From Flammeovirga sp. EKP202 (GTDB lineage Bacteria > Bacteroidota > Bacteroidia > Cytophagales > Flammeovirgaceae): a DNA stretch of 64,000 nucleotides. The DNA lies in NCBI RefSeq assembly GCF_014534745.1, contig NZ_JACVVP010000009.1, positions 1 to 64,000 of the forward strand, read 5' to 3'. The translations under genes and the position numbers were made by a program. Within the stretch, counting starts at the first letter, position 1, and each line of letters starts with the position of its first letter. Below, piece after piece: positions 52,925 to 61,442 of the stretch. The notes under the pieces are model-generated. The model had not been told where the DNA came from. It made no database searches and saw nothing but the letters and a program-made list of their open reading frames with translations.

Positions 52925-53215
52925 ATGAATACTATAAAAACATTTCTAGTTGTAGTCTCAATCATTATGATAGGATTTTCTTGTGCTAAAAACGATGTAA
53001 ATTCAAATACAATTGAAATTACGGGTGTCATCAAAGCACAAGGAATTACTACTTATCAATATGGAACTCATACCGTATCTGGGTATGCATTGAGAAGTAG
53101 TTCTGTGAATCTAGATAATTATATTGATCAGGAGGTGACAATTGTTGGGCAAAAAGTAGAAGGATACCCTGTAGATGGAGGGCCTGATTACATAGAGGTT
53201 GAAAAAGTAAAGTAG
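52925..53215 (+). CDS. Small OB-fold-like lipoprotein
   Basis: The 96-residue protein has a lipoprotein signal (FLVVVSIIMIGFSCAKND). The mature ~75 residues (TIEITGVIKAQGITTYQYGT, YALRSSSVNLDNYIDQEVTI) look like an OB-fold with a final D-Y-I-E-V-E-K-V-K strand. Similar short OB-type lipoproteins are common in Bacteroidota and unassigned. An upstream start at 52838 was rejected for lacking a signal peptide. Confidence 0.65.
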   Translation: MNTIKTFLVVVSIIMIGFSCAKNDVNSNTIEITGVIKAQGITTYQYGTHTVSGYALRSSSVNLDNYIDQEVTIVGQKVEGYPVDGGPDYIEVEKVK

Positions 53216-53221
53216 ATAAAA

Positions 53222-53267
53222 AAACATCTCTAATGTTTGATTTTACCACACATTAGAGATGTTTTTT
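53222..53267. terminator. Bidirectional terminator
   Basis: AAACATCTCTAATGT and ACATTAGAGATGTTT pair, followed by TTTATT, between convergent genes. Confidence 0.88.
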
Positions 53268-53273
53268 ATTGAA

Positions 53274-53624
53274 TTATAATTCCAATTCAATCGAAGGATC
53301 CCAATAAATCTGATCCATATTTTGAATTTTATTGTCTATGACAACAATGCCTTCTTCTTCCAAACGAACTTGCATGGGATTTTTCACATCGAAATGATGT
53401 TTTCCTGTAAGTAACCCTTGTTTGTTGACGACTCGATGAGCAGGTACAGTATCGTCTCCATGAGAAGCATTCATAGCCCAACCCACCATGCGTGCACTTC
53501 CTTTTCTGCCCAAATAAGCACCAATTGCTCCATAAGAAGTGACTCTACCGGCAGGAATGAGGCGAACAACCTCCCAAACATCTTGAAAGAAGGACGATTT
53601 GTCGTTATTCTCTTTTTGGGGCAT
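53274..53624 (-). CDS. Alkyltransferase-like (ATL) DNA-repair protein
   Basis: The 116-residue protein is a small MGMT-family member. It has PAGRVTSYGAIGAYLG and GWAMNASHGDDTVPAHRVV. The active-site motif is PAHR (residues 61-64) where true alkyltransferases have PCHR, so Ala62 replaces the acceptor Cys. ATL proteins bind O6-alkylguanine and flag it for nucleotide-excision repair. Its start overlaps the end of the preceding exported-protein gene by 20 bases, so the two are probably cotranscribed. Confidence 0.9.
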   Translation of the reverse strand: MPQKENNDKSSFFQDVWEVVRLIPAGRVTSYGAIGAYLGRKGSARMVGWAMNASHGDDTVPAHRVVNKQGLLTGKHHFDVKNPMQVRLEEEGIVVIDNKIQNMDQIYWDPSIELEL

Positions 53625-54210
53625 TATTCTCTATGATTTGATTGTAAGTAACCGTATAGATTTTCTGACCATACATTTTTATTCTTGATAAAACCTCTTC
53701 TCCGTTTTCAGACGCAATTCCTTGGTAATCAATATTAAGTTCTTGGGTTTTAATCTTTAAAAGATCTTCAATTAAAAGAAGGTTCTTTTTAGTGTTTTGA
53801 GAAAGTGATTTTAATTCAGCTATACTTGCTTCCGCGGCTGATTTAGCGGTTTGTTCTAACTCTATTTCTTGTTTTAAAAGATCATTGGTCAGAAGTTTTG
53901 TAGCGGTTGCTTCAATGGAATCCACTTCAGTATCAAAAGCATTGGTGTTGATTTCATCAAAAGAAATTTTCTCTTGTGTTAACTTCTGCTTTAGATTTTC
54001 GCTGTATCGTTCAGATAATTCAACGCATTGTTCTTTCTCATAAATATTCATTACAGTCCATGATTTACCCATATAGCATTCCCACATTAAAGTGTCTTTA
54101 GGGTTTAACATAAATTGTTCAATGACATTTTCTTTGTTTTTTAAATCTTGAGCAGTACTAATGAATGGTATAATTAAGAAAATTAGATAAAATGTGATTT
54201 TTAGTTTCAT
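53605..54210 (-). CDS. Exported coiled-coil protein, function unknown
   Basis: The 201-residue protein has a signal peptide (ITFYLIFLIIPFISTAQ). The mature part is largely helical and charged (ELSERYSENLKQKLTQEK, LKQEIELEQTAKSAAEASIAEL), typical of a coiled coil. It overlaps the ATL gene by 20 bases in another phase. The longer frame to 54306 was rejected for lack of a signal peptide. Function unknown. Confidence 0.65.
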   Translation of the reverse strand: MKLKITFYLIFLIIPFISTAQDLKNKENVIEQFMLNPKDTLMWECYMGKSWTVMNIYEKEQCVELSERYSENLKQKLTQEKISFDEINTNAFDTEVDSIEATATKLLTNDLLKQEIELEQTAKSAAEASIAELKSLSQNTKKNLLLIEDLLKIKTQELNIDYQGIASENGEEVLSRIKMYGQKIYTVTYNQIIENNAPKRE

Positions 54211-54478
54211 ATGAAAAAAATATTGTATCATTCTGACTAAGTCCATTAATAAATTTAATTTGAGCATAGGTAAGAGCCTACTTAATGGTATATACGTACT
54301 TATCAAGAAATTGAACTATTTTTAGTAATAATAAGGCAGTAATTCCAACAAAATAAATGATCAACTGATTTTATTACGGACTTCATCCAATAATATTAAA
54401 AAAGTAATCGTTATAGTTTACAATCAAAAATTTGACCATTATATTCATCTTATTATCATACACATTCTTAATTTTTAT

Positions 54479-54763
54479 ATGCCTAAGCAAGATTTGATCG
54501 GAATTTGCGAAATGTGTGAAAAAAAGAAAGAATTAACCTTTCATCATCTTATTCCCAAAAGTACTCACAAGAACAAATGGTTTAAGAAAAATTTCACAAA
54601 AGAAGAAATGACCTTAAGTGGCATAAATATTTGTAGAAAATGCCATAACTTTATACATCATTCATATTCAGAAAAAGAATTGGGAAGGAACTTTAACACC
54701 AAAGAGAAAATTCTTTCTGATGAGAAGATTAGTAAATTTGTCGAATGGGCAAGAAAACATTGA
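54479..54763 (+). CDS. HNH endonuclease-like zinc protein
   Basis: The 94-residue protein has two zinc knuckles, C10-x2-C13 and C52-x2-C55, and the HNH motif with His22-His23 in FHHLIPK and the late N-x3-H region (CHNFIH, His60). HNH domains cleave nucleic acids using a metal. This small stand-alone type is found in many Bacteroidota. It overlaps no other gene but ends two bases before the next start. A role in defence or housekeeping cannot be told. Confidence 0.82.
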   Translation: MPKQDLIGICEMCEKKKELTFHHLIPKSTHKNKWFKKNFTKEEMTLSGINICRKCHNFIHHSYSEKELGRNFNTKEKILSDEKISKFVEWARKH

Positions 54764-54765
54764 TT

Positions 54766-55488
54766 ATGAAATACCTCTTTCTGTTTACTTTTTTTATCTA
54801 TTCATTTCACTCTTTTGGACAAGATCAATTACCTACAAAACCAAAATCTATTTTAGAATTAGGCGTAGGGTTGGGATCTTATAAAGGTGATTTATCTCCA
54901 AATTTTTCAAAGGTAAATGGTGGTTTTAACCTTGGGCTAATTATGAGAGCTCAAAAAAGGTTGAATTTAAAATTGGATGTAAGTTATTTATATCTTCAAG
55001 GGCAAAAATTAGATGATCCCAACGTACTTCCTCCACTAGAACCACCTTTTCCTAACAACTTTTTTCAATCTCATACACTAAATACCAGTTTGTCTTTGAT
55101 GTTTAACTTGATAAATAGTAAACACTTTAAGTTGTATGTGGCTCAAGGAGTGGGGATATTTTATTTCAATCCATTGGATGAAGAGGGGACAGAATTAATA
55201 GAAAATTTCAAAGATGAAACAAATGGCGTTTTTGAAACCAGAAATAAAAATGAGACTTATTCAAATTTTGCAATGTCCTTACCTACAAGGGTAGGAATGA
55301 CTTATTATTTTGATAACAATTTTGGGTTTGGTTTAAGTGCCACATTTGTGAATCCATTTACAGATTACCTCGATAATATTTCAGAATTGGGGACAGTAAA
55401 CGGTAATGATCAAGCAATGTCAATTAATTTTTCATGCTTTATACCATTGTCTTATGGGAAATTATCAAGTCCAAAAAAGGAGAATTAA
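54766..55488 (+). CDS. Outer-membrane beta-barrel protein
   Basis: The 240-residue protein has a signal peptide (YLFLFTFFIYSFHSFGQ) and then barrel-like strands (SILELGVGLGSYKGDLSPNF, RLNLKLDVSYLYLQ, FKLYVAQGVGIFYF, NFGFGLSATFVNPF). The GLGSYKGDLSP element is reminiscent of DUF6089-type Bacteroidota barrels, as is the length. It starts two bases after the HNH gene, suggesting coupling. Function unknown. Confidence 0.72.
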   Translation: MKYLFLFTFFIYSFHSFGQDQLPTKPKSILELGVGLGSYKGDLSPNFSKVNGGFNLGLIMRAQKRLNLKLDVSYLYLQGQKLDDPNVLPPLEPPFPNNFFQSHTLNTSLSLMFNLINSKHFKLYVAQGVGIFYFNPLDEEGTELIENFKDETNGVFETRNKNETYSNFAMSLPTRVGMTYYFDNNFGFGLSATFVNPFTDYLDNISELGTVNGNDQAMSINFSCFIPLSYGKLSSPKKEN

Positions 55489-55514
55489 TGCACAAAGACA
55501 TTAATTCTCCTTTA
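55476..55514. terminator. Bidirectional terminator overlapping the barrel gene end
   Basis: AAAGGAGAATTAATG and CATTAATTCTCCTTT form a 15-base stem. It includes the stop codon of the upstream gene and serves the convergent HisI gene. Confidence 0.8.
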
Positions 55515-55518
55515 TCAT

Positions 55519-55911
55519 TTATTTGTCAAGATTGGACAATTGATCAAGTTCAATTTTTCTGTAAAAGCAAGATTTACGAGTGATTCCCTTACTATTTTTA
55601 GTATGACAAGCTCCATTACCCATCATTTTCACTTTATAAATGAGAGAATCTTGGTCACAATCCGTTAAAATTTCAACGATTTCCAAATAATCACCAGAAG
55701 TGAGTCCTTTTGTCCAAAGCTCATCTCTAGAAGTACTCCAAAAAGTAGCCTTACCTAATTCTATCGTTTTTTGCAAAGCTAATTTGTTAGCCCATCCTTG
55801 CATCAGGATTTCCATATTTTCAACTTCTTGAACTATAACTGGAACGAAACCACCTCTTTTTTCAAATTGAATATCAATAGCGGTCCCTTCTTCTAAAACT
55901 TTTTTATTCAT
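55519..55911 (-). CDS. hisI: Stand-alone phosphoribosyl-AMP cyclohydrolase
   Basis: HisI opens the purine ring of PR-AMP in histidine synthesis. The 130-residue protein has EKRGGFVPVIVQ, SRDELWTKGLTSGDYLEIVE, the metal-binding DCDQDS (Asp84, Asp86, Asp88) and cysteines Cys102 in GACH and Cys115 in KSCFYR. The HisE pyrophosphatase domain, fused in many Bacteroidota HisIE proteins, is missing. It overlaps the O-methyltransferase gene by eight bases and lies far from other his genes, so it may be a paralogue with a changed role. Confidence 0.85.
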   Translation of the reverse strand: MNKKVLEEGTAIDIQFEKRGGFVPVIVQEVENMEILMQGWANKLALQKTIELGKATFWSTSRDELWTKGLTSGDYLEIVEILTDCDQDSLIYKVKMMGNGACHTKNSKGITRKSCFYRKIELDQLSNLDK

Positions 55912-56689
55912 TTGGTTTATTTTGTAGTGTAAAAAATTGCTTAGGTTGTTTTTGTCTGAAAAATATTAACCCTAAATCATAAAGGTCAACAGAAATACCA
56001 ACACTTGGATGCTTACAGATTTCATTCCATGCCTTTTTCATTCCTTTAGACCAGTAAATATCATCAAAGATGAACAAAGTATTCTCATGAATATGAGGAA
56101 GACATTGTTCAAAGTATCTCATTGTGGGTTTATATTTGTGGTTTGCATCAAAATAGACCACGTCTACTTTACCAAAAGCATCTAATGCTGGTTGGAGGTG
56201 GTCGTCGATATTTCCCTCAATCAATCTGATATTTACCCCATTCAACTTTTTGAAATTTTCTTTAGCAATGGAGGCAATTGTACTACTTCCTTCAATAGTA
56301 ACAGTTTGTATGTCTTTGCTATAAGTAGATAGATACAAAGTAGAAATACCAAAAGAAGTGCCTAGTTCTAAAATCTTTTTGTATTTGTATTTTCCTATGA
56401 TTTCAAACAACAGAGCACCTTCCCTAGGTGAACATAAAGAAGAGGAGGCAATTTTAGAGATTTTTCTATTTTTTTGCTTGATGACTTTTGAACCTGCCCC
56501 TAAATCTTCTACCTCTATCTTTTTATCATTATTCAAAAGTTGCTCACGGATATTTTCAATCTCATCAAAAATATAATACTGTTTTTCAGGGGCAATCACC
56601 TGTGTATAAAGTTCAAATACAAATGGAGAGTGCAACCCATGAGCATTACCTGCTATAAATTTATATTTTATAAAGTCTAAAACTTGCAT
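55904..56689 (-). CDS. Class I SAM-dependent O-methyltransferase-like protein
   Basis: The 261-residue protein has the O-methyltransferase Rossmann signature KILELGTSFGISTLYLS, then TVTIEGSSTIASIAKENF, IRLIEGNIDDHL and VDVVYFDANHKY, with DDIYWSKGMKKAWNEIC late. These match the class that methylates small acceptors, including protein and phenol types. An N-terminal helical region of ~85 residues precedes. It is the first of a two-gene unit with HisI. Substrate unknown. Confidence 0.86.
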   Translation of the reverse strand: MQVLDFIKYKFIAGNAHGLHSPFVFELYTQVIAPEKQYYIFDEIENIREQLLNNDKKIEVEDLGAGSKVIKQKNRKISKIASSSLCSPREGALLFEIIGKYKYKKILELGTSFGISTLYLSTYSKDIQTVTIEGSSTIASIAKENFKKLNGVNIRLIEGNIDDHLQPALDAFGKVDVVYFDANHKYKPTMRYFEQCLPHIHENTLFIFDDIYWSKGMKKAWNEICKHPSVGISVDLYDLGLIFFRQKQPKQFFTLQNKPNE

Positions 56690-56852
56690 ATACCTGTCTG
56701 TTTAGTCCTCCTCGAAAAAACAGTTTATCCTGCTAGAAGCTTGCAATTTACTACGGATGCTGTTGAATTATTTTACGCTTATGTTTTCGAGGAAGTAATC
56801 GCAAATTAATCATAATAAATAGTATTAGATAATTTTGATCGTAGACTTATAG

Positions 56853-56882
56853 TTAAATATTCCACAGTTTACATTATCTTTG
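56853..56882 (+). promoter_or_regulatory. Candidate promoter for ychF
   Basis: TATCTTTG at 56875-56882 matches the Bacteroidota -7 consensus TAnnTTTG. A TTA near 56853-56855, about 19 bases upstream, is a near match to the -33 TTG. It lies about 70 bases before the ychF ATG. Confidence 0.6.
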
Positions 56883-56952
56883 CGCGGAATTCATGCTATT
56901 TAGCATGCAAAAATAGACAAAGAATTAATCTTCTGAAACAAGATATAGATCC

Positions 56953-58053
56953 ATGGGATTAAAATGTGGTATTGTTGGTTTACCAAACGTAGGAAAATCA
57001 ACGTTATTTAATGCTTTAACAAGCGCTGAAAATGCTGAGTCAGCAAACTTTCCATTCTGTACAATTGACCCTAACGTAGGAGTTGTAGTGGTTCCAGATC
57101 CAAGAATCAAAGTTCTTGAGCAATTGGTAAACCCTCAAAAAACATTACCAACAGTTATTGAGTTTGTTGATATTGCAGGTTTGGTAAAGGGAGCAAGTAA
57201 GGGTGAAGGTTTAGGAAATAAATTCTTAGCCAATATCCGTGAAGTAGATGCTATTATCCACGTAGTAAGATGCTTCGATGATCCAAATATTGTTCACGTT
57301 GCAGGTAAAGTAGACCCAGAAGAAGATAAAGCTGTAATCGATATGGAGCTTCAGTTGAAAGACTTGGAGTCTGTAGAGAAAAAATTGCAGAAAAACACTA
57401 AAATGGCAAAGACGGGTAATGCAGAAGCGAAGAAAATCGTAGAGGCATTAGAAAAGTTCCAAGCACATTTAGAAAGTGGTGAAAATGCTCGTTCTATAGA
57501 TGCCACTGAAGAGGAGTGGGAAGTAGTAGCAGATTTAATGCTTTTAACGGCAAAACCTGTTATCTACTTAGCGAATGTAGACGAAGATGGAATTCATGAG
57601 GACAATGACCTTGTGAATAATATGAAAGCAATTGCTGAAAAAGAAAATGCACAATTAATCAAAGTTTGTGCAGCTATTGAAGAGCAAATTGCAGGTTTAG
57701 ATGATGAGGACGAAAAAGCAATGTTCTTAGAAGAGTATGGCTTAACAGAATCAGGTTTAGATCGTTTAATTAGAGCTTCTTATGCATTATTAGATCTAAT
57801 CACTTACTTTACAGCAGGTGAGAAAGAAGTAAGAGCATGGACTATCCGTAAAGGATGGAAAGCACCACAAGCTGCAGGTGTTATCCATACTGACTTTGAA
57901 AAAGGATTTATTAGAGCAGAAGTAATACATTATGCTGATTATGTTGAATACAAATCAGAGTTAGCGTGTAAAGAAGCTGGCAAATTACAAGTTGAAGGTA
58001 AAGAGTATACAGTTGAAGACGGTGATGTAATGCATTTCAGATTCAACGTATAA
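56953..58053 (+). CDS. ychF: Redox-regulated ATPase YchF (Obg family)
   Basis: YchF is a conserved P-loop ATPase linked to ribosomes and stress response. The 366-residue protein has the G1 motif GLPNVGKST near residue 7, G3 DIAGLVKGAS, and the NxxE (NVDE) element that favours ATP over GTP. A coiled-coil region and the C-terminal TGS-like domain follow (YFTAGEKEVRAWTIRKG ... DGDVMHFRFNV). It stands alone with its own promoter and terminator. Codon use is GC-richer than neighbours, typical of a highly expressed gene. Confidence 0.96.
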   Translation: MGLKCGIVGLPNVGKSTLFNALTSAENAESANFPFCTIDPNVGVVVVPDPRIKVLEQLVNPQKTLPTVIEFVDIAGLVKGASKGEGLGNKFLANIREVDAIIHVVRCFDDPNIVHVAGKVDPEEDKAVIDMELQLKDLESVEKKLQKNTKMAKTGNAEAKKIVEALEKFQAHLESGENARSIDATEEEWEVVADLMLLTAKPVIYLANVDEDGIHEDNDLVNNMKAIAEKENAQLIKVCAAIEEQIAGLDDEDEKAMFLEEYGLTESGLDRLIRASYALLDLITYFTAGEKEVRAWTIRKGWKAPQAAGVIHTDFEKGFIRAEVIHYADYVEYKSELACKEAGKLQVEGKEYTVEDGDVMHFRFNV

Positions 58054-58071
58054 TTAATAAAATACTATAAA

Positions 58072-58113
58072 GACCCACTATTGGAGTAAAAACCTGATAG
58101 TGGGTTTTGTTTT
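58072..58113 (+). terminator. Terminator of ychF
   Basis: ACCCACTAT and ATAGTGGGT pair, followed by TTTGTTTTG, about 20 bases past the stop. Confidence 0.8.
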
Positions 58114-58195
58114 GTCTGAGTACTTATACAGCAACTACCATTTCAAAAATGGAACGGTGTTGGTATTAAAAGTAATTTTTGATTGAGTAATTAAA

Positions 58196-58963
58196 GTGAA
58201 AAAACTTATAATTCTCTTAGGTGTTGTAGTTGCACTACTGTCTTTGCTATTTTTTAATATAACTTTTAGAAAAAGAGTAGACTATAATGTGCATGGAATT
58301 GACATTTCCCATTATCAAAAAGATGTCGATTTCAAAGAAGTGGTCAATGATGGTTTTTCCTTTGTGTTTATGAAGGCTACAGAGGGTAAACATCTTAAGG
58401 ATCGTCATTTTGATAAAAATTGGAAAGCAGCACATCAAGAGGGAATTATAAAATCAGCTTATCATTTTTTCAGACCAAAAGTGGACCCTTATGCTCAAGC
58501 AGATTGGTTTGTAAAGCATGTGAAATTGGGAAAAGGTGATCTGCCGCCAGTTTTGGATGTTGAAACTTTTGATGGTGTTCCAATTCATACTATTAGGGAA
58601 AATGTAAGTATTTGGTTAAACTTAATTGAAAAAAAATACGGTATTAGGCCAATCATTTATACTAATCATTCTTTTTATCACGATGTCTTCTATCATCGCA
58701 AAGCATTTGAGAAATATCCTATTTGGATTGCCGCTTATGGGAAAGTTTTCAAACCTATTTTGAAAGATGAAAGGAAAGATTGGAGTATGTGGCAATACAC
58801 TGACAGAGGAAATTCACGTGGAATTGAAGGAGATGTAGATCTTAATGTTTTTCATGGCACCATTGAAGATTTGAAGCGAATGTGCATTCCCGGAAAGCAT
58901 GAGGTAGAGGATTTAAAAATCCATATTCCGAAGTCATTGCCAAAAGTTGGGTATAGTAAGTAA
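58196..58963 (+). CDS. GH25-family lysozyme
   Basis: GH25 enzymes cleave peptidoglycan between MurNAc and GlcNAc. The 255-residue protein has an N-terminal membrane anchor or signal (LIILLGVVVALLSLLFF). The catalytic region includes HGIDISHYQ with Asp36, and LPPVLDVETF with Asp121 and Glu123. Later marks are IIYTNHSFY, PIWIAAYG and WSMWQYTDRG. It probably acts in cell-wall turnover from the inner-membrane face. It starts with GTG. The ~25-residue tail beyond the fold is basic. Confidence 0.9.
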   Translation: MKKLIILLGVVVALLSLLFFNITFRKRVDYNVHGIDISHYQKDVDFKEVVNDGFSFVFMKATEGKHLKDRHFDKNWKAAHQEGIIKSAYHFFRPKVDPYAQADWFVKHVKLGKGDLPPVLDVETFDGVPIHTIRENVSIWLNLIEKKYGIRPIIYTNHSFYHDVFYHRKAFEKYPIWIAAYGKVFKPILKDERKDWSMWQYTDRGNSRGIEGDVDLNVFHGTIEDLKRMCIPGKHEVEDLKIHIPKSLPKVGYSK

Positions 58964-59002
58964 AAAAAATATAATTTATTCGATTTACATCTATTTACTT
59001 TG

Positions 59003-59010
59003 TAATTTTG
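59003..59010 (+). promoter_or_regulatory. Candidate -7 element before the REC-kinase gene
   Basis: TAATTTTG fits TAnnTTTG and lies 33 bases ahead of the ATG. No -33 TTG is clear, so this is weak. Confidence 0.35.
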
Positions 59011-59042
59011 GCACCTAAGCGAAAAAGATAGAATTTATTTAT

Positions 59043-60248
59043 ATGGATAGTGTTCAAACGAAAAAGAGTAAACCAACAGTACTCTATGTAGATGATGAAC
59101 AACAAAATTTAGTTTCTTTTAGAGCTGGATTCAGAAAGGTATATAAAGTGTTGATAGCGAATAGTGGAGATGAAGCCTTAGAAATCCTAAAAGAAGAACA
59201 TCAAAATATTAGCGTAGTCATTTCAGATCAGCGTATGCCTAAAATGACGGGTGTAGAGCTTTTTGAGAACGTCAGAGAGTTGTACCCTGAAATCATGCGT
59301 ATTGTTTTGACAGGTTACAGTGATGTTCAAGATATTATCAATGCCATTAGTAAAGGTGAAGTATACCGTTACATTACAAAGCCTTGGAACAGAGATGAGC
59401 TAATGGTTACGATTGATAACGCCATTGAAGCTTATAATCTTAAGGTTGAAAATAGAAGGTTATTCTACTCACTTCAGGAAGCCAATGAGAAATTGGAGGA
59501 AAAAGTGAAAAGTAGAACGAAAGCACTTCAAGTTCAAAATGAGGAACTGATTGAGTTAGATGGTGAGAAAAACCATTTGATTGGTATTGTTGCTCATGAT
59601 TTAAAAAGTCCATTAAGTCAAATTGATGGATTGATTGAATTAATGAAGTTTGATATGGAAACATTCAGCTCTGAGCAAAAAGAATATATTTCCATGATTC
59701 AAGATTCTATTAAAAAGCAAGAAGAGTTAATTACTCAAATATTAGATCTCAATGCTTTAGAATCTCAAACCTCTAACTTGGCGATTCAACCTCTTGATTT
59801 ATCAAAGCTAGTAAAAGAAGGGGTAGAGCGCTTTGAATTAACGGCTCAGAAGAAAGAGATCACAATTGAAGTTGATGCAGGGGAGAATTTGCATGCAAAT
59901 GTAGATGAAACCTATTTTGGTCAAATATTACAAAACTTGGTTTCTAATGCTGTAAAGTTCAGTCCAAAGGGTAAAAAGATTAATGTTTTCATTCAAGAAG
60001 AAGAAGACAACCTGGAAGTTCATATTAAGGATGAAGGACCTGGTTTGAATGAGAATGATAAGAAAAAGCTATTCGGTCGATTCCAGAAGCTATCAGCAAG
60101 ACCTACTGGAGGAGAGCATAGCACGGGACTCGGTCTTTCCATCGTAAAGAAAATGGTGGAAGATATGAATGGTACTGTTTCTTGTGAATCTACCTATGGA
60201 GAAGGAGCTGATTTTATTGTAGCATTTAAAAAAGTGAATGAAAATTAA
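59043..60248 (+). CDS. Receiver-histidine kinase hybrid (REC-HisKA-HATPase)
   Basis: The 401-residue cytosolic protein begins with a receiver domain (PTVLYVDDEQQN, Asp62 in VVISDQRMPKMTG, and ITKPWNRDEL). A coiled coil follows, then a histidine kinase with the H-box IVAHDLKSPLSQ (His185), N-box QNLVSNAVKFSPKG, and G1/G2 boxes with DEGPG and GLGLSIVKKMV. Response-regulator-first kinases are often downstream relays. No obvious partner gene is adjacent. It has a strong terminator after it. Confidence 0.95.
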   Translation: MDSVQTKKSKPTVLYVDDEQQNLVSFRAGFRKVYKVLIANSGDEALEILKEEHQNISVVISDQRMPKMTGVELFENVRELYPEIMRIVLTGYSDVQDIINAISKGEVYRYITKPWNRDELMVTIDNAIEAYNLKVENRRLFYSLQEANEKLEEKVKSRTKALQVQNEELIELDGEKNHLIGIVAHDLKSPLSQIDGLIELMKFDMETFSSEQKEYISMIQDSIKKQEELITQILDLNALESQTSNLAIQPLDLSKLVKEGVERFELTAQKKEITIEVDAGENLHANVDETYFGQILQNLVSNAVKFSPKGKKINVFIQEEEDNLEVHIKDEGPGLNENDKKKLFGRFQKLSARPTGGEHSTGLGLSIVKKMVEDMNGTVSCESTYGEGADFIVAFKKVNEN

Positions 60249-60287
60249 AACTTTCATCACATATATAGGTTAGTTTAATAACAGTAG

Positions 60288-60331
60288 AATCTTTACTAAA
60301 CAATATGATTTAGTAAAGATTCGTTTTTTAT
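60288..60331 (+). terminator. Terminator after the REC-kinase gene
   Basis: AATCTTTACTAAA and TTTAGTAAAGATT form a 13-base stem followed by CGTTTTTTA. Confidence 0.85.
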
Positions 60332-60386
60332 AGACATTAATCCACCTTTGATATATTGAGGTGGGTCATTTACTACATAACGACAA

Positions 60387-61436
60387 ATGAAAAAAGGGGT
60401 ATTACTAGTCAATTTGGGAACACCTGATAGCAATAATACAGGTGATGTAAGAAAGTATTTAAGAGAATTTCTAATGGACGAAAGGGTAATTGATATTCCT
60501 TTCTATAAAAGATGGCCATTAGTCAACTTAATTATTGCTCCTTTTAGAGCTCCGAAATCAGCCGCTGAATATAAGAAAGTATGGACGGAAAACGGTTCTC
60601 CTTTACTTTTTTATGGAATTGAATGTAAAAAGTTACTTCAAGAAAGGCTAGGAGAAGGCTATCATGTGGCTTTGGGGATGAGATACCAAAACCCTTCTAT
60701 TGAAAGCGCCTTGAATGAGCTGAGAAAAAATGATATCTCTGAAATTGTTGTTGTTCCTTTATTCCCACAATATGCATCAGCTACCACGGGTTCTGTAGCT
60801 CAAAAGGTAATGGAATTGACACAGAACTGGCAAGTAATTCCAGATGTGAGTTATGTACAACATTATCACCGTCATCCATTATACATTAAGACATTTGCTG
60901 ATATTGGAAATAAATATTTACGCTCTCATGACTATGACCATGTAATTTTTAGTTTCCATGGACTTCCTGAGCGTCAAATTATCAAGGCCGGTATTAAAAC
61001 ATGTTGTAAACTAAGAGGAGAAGGTGGAAAATGTAATCGCAAAAGTTACCCTAAAAATACCTTTTGCTATCGTTCAGCCTGCTTTGAAACAGCTGATCTA
61101 ATAGCAAAAGAATTAGGTCTTTCAGATGATAAATACAGTGTTTGTTTCCAATCTAGATTAGGAAAAGACCCATGGATTCAGCCTTACACCGAAGATACCA
61201 TCATCAATCTTACGAAGGAAGGTAAGAAAAGTGTCCTAGCTTTCTCACCAGCATTTGTTGCGGATTGTCTCGAAACAACGGTGGAAGTAGGTGAAGAATA
61301 TAAGGAAGTATTTGAGGAAAATGGAGGAGAACATTGGCAATTAGTTGAAAGCCTTAATGATCACCCTATGTGGATAAAGTGTCTTGAAGATTTAGTAAAG
61401 GGTAATGAAGCACACGTTCCTGAAATGTTCGATTAG
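60387..61436 (+). CDS. hemH: Ferrochelatase
   Basis: HemH inserts Fe(II) into protoporphyrin (or coproporphyrin) to make heme. The 349-residue protein begins VLLVNLGTPDS and has the catalytic FSFHGLPERQ (His191), VPLFPQYASATTGSV and ADCLETTVEVGEEY (Glu296). A cysteine-rich segment at residues 206-232 (CCK...C...C...C) follows the catalytic His region. It is larger than in many enzymes but known in Bacteroidota forms. It is a single-gene unit. Confidence 0.94.
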   Translation: MKKGVLLVNLGTPDSNNTGDVRKYLREFLMDERVIDIPFYKRWPLVNLIIAPFRAPKSAAEYKKVWTENGSPLLFYGIECKKLLQERLGEGYHVALGMRYQNPSIESALNELRKNDISEIVVVPLFPQYASATTGSVAQKVMELTQNWQVIPDVSYVQHYHRHPLYIKTFADIGNKYLRSHDYDHVIFSFHGLPERQIIKAGIKTCCKLRGEGGKCNRKSYPKNTFCYRSACFETADLIAKELGLSDDKYSVCFQSRLGKDPWIQPYTEDTIINLTKEGKKSVLAFSPAFVADCLETTVEVGEEYKEVFEENGGEHWQLVESLNDHPMWIKCLEDLVKGNEAHVPEMFD

Positions 61437-61442
61437 GAAATA

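Noticed and set aside
56709-56793. Ten-base inverted repeat TCCTCGAAAA/TTTTCGAGGA between the methyltransferase gene and ychF
   Set aside because: The 65-base spacing and lack of a T run make a terminator or simple operator unlikely.
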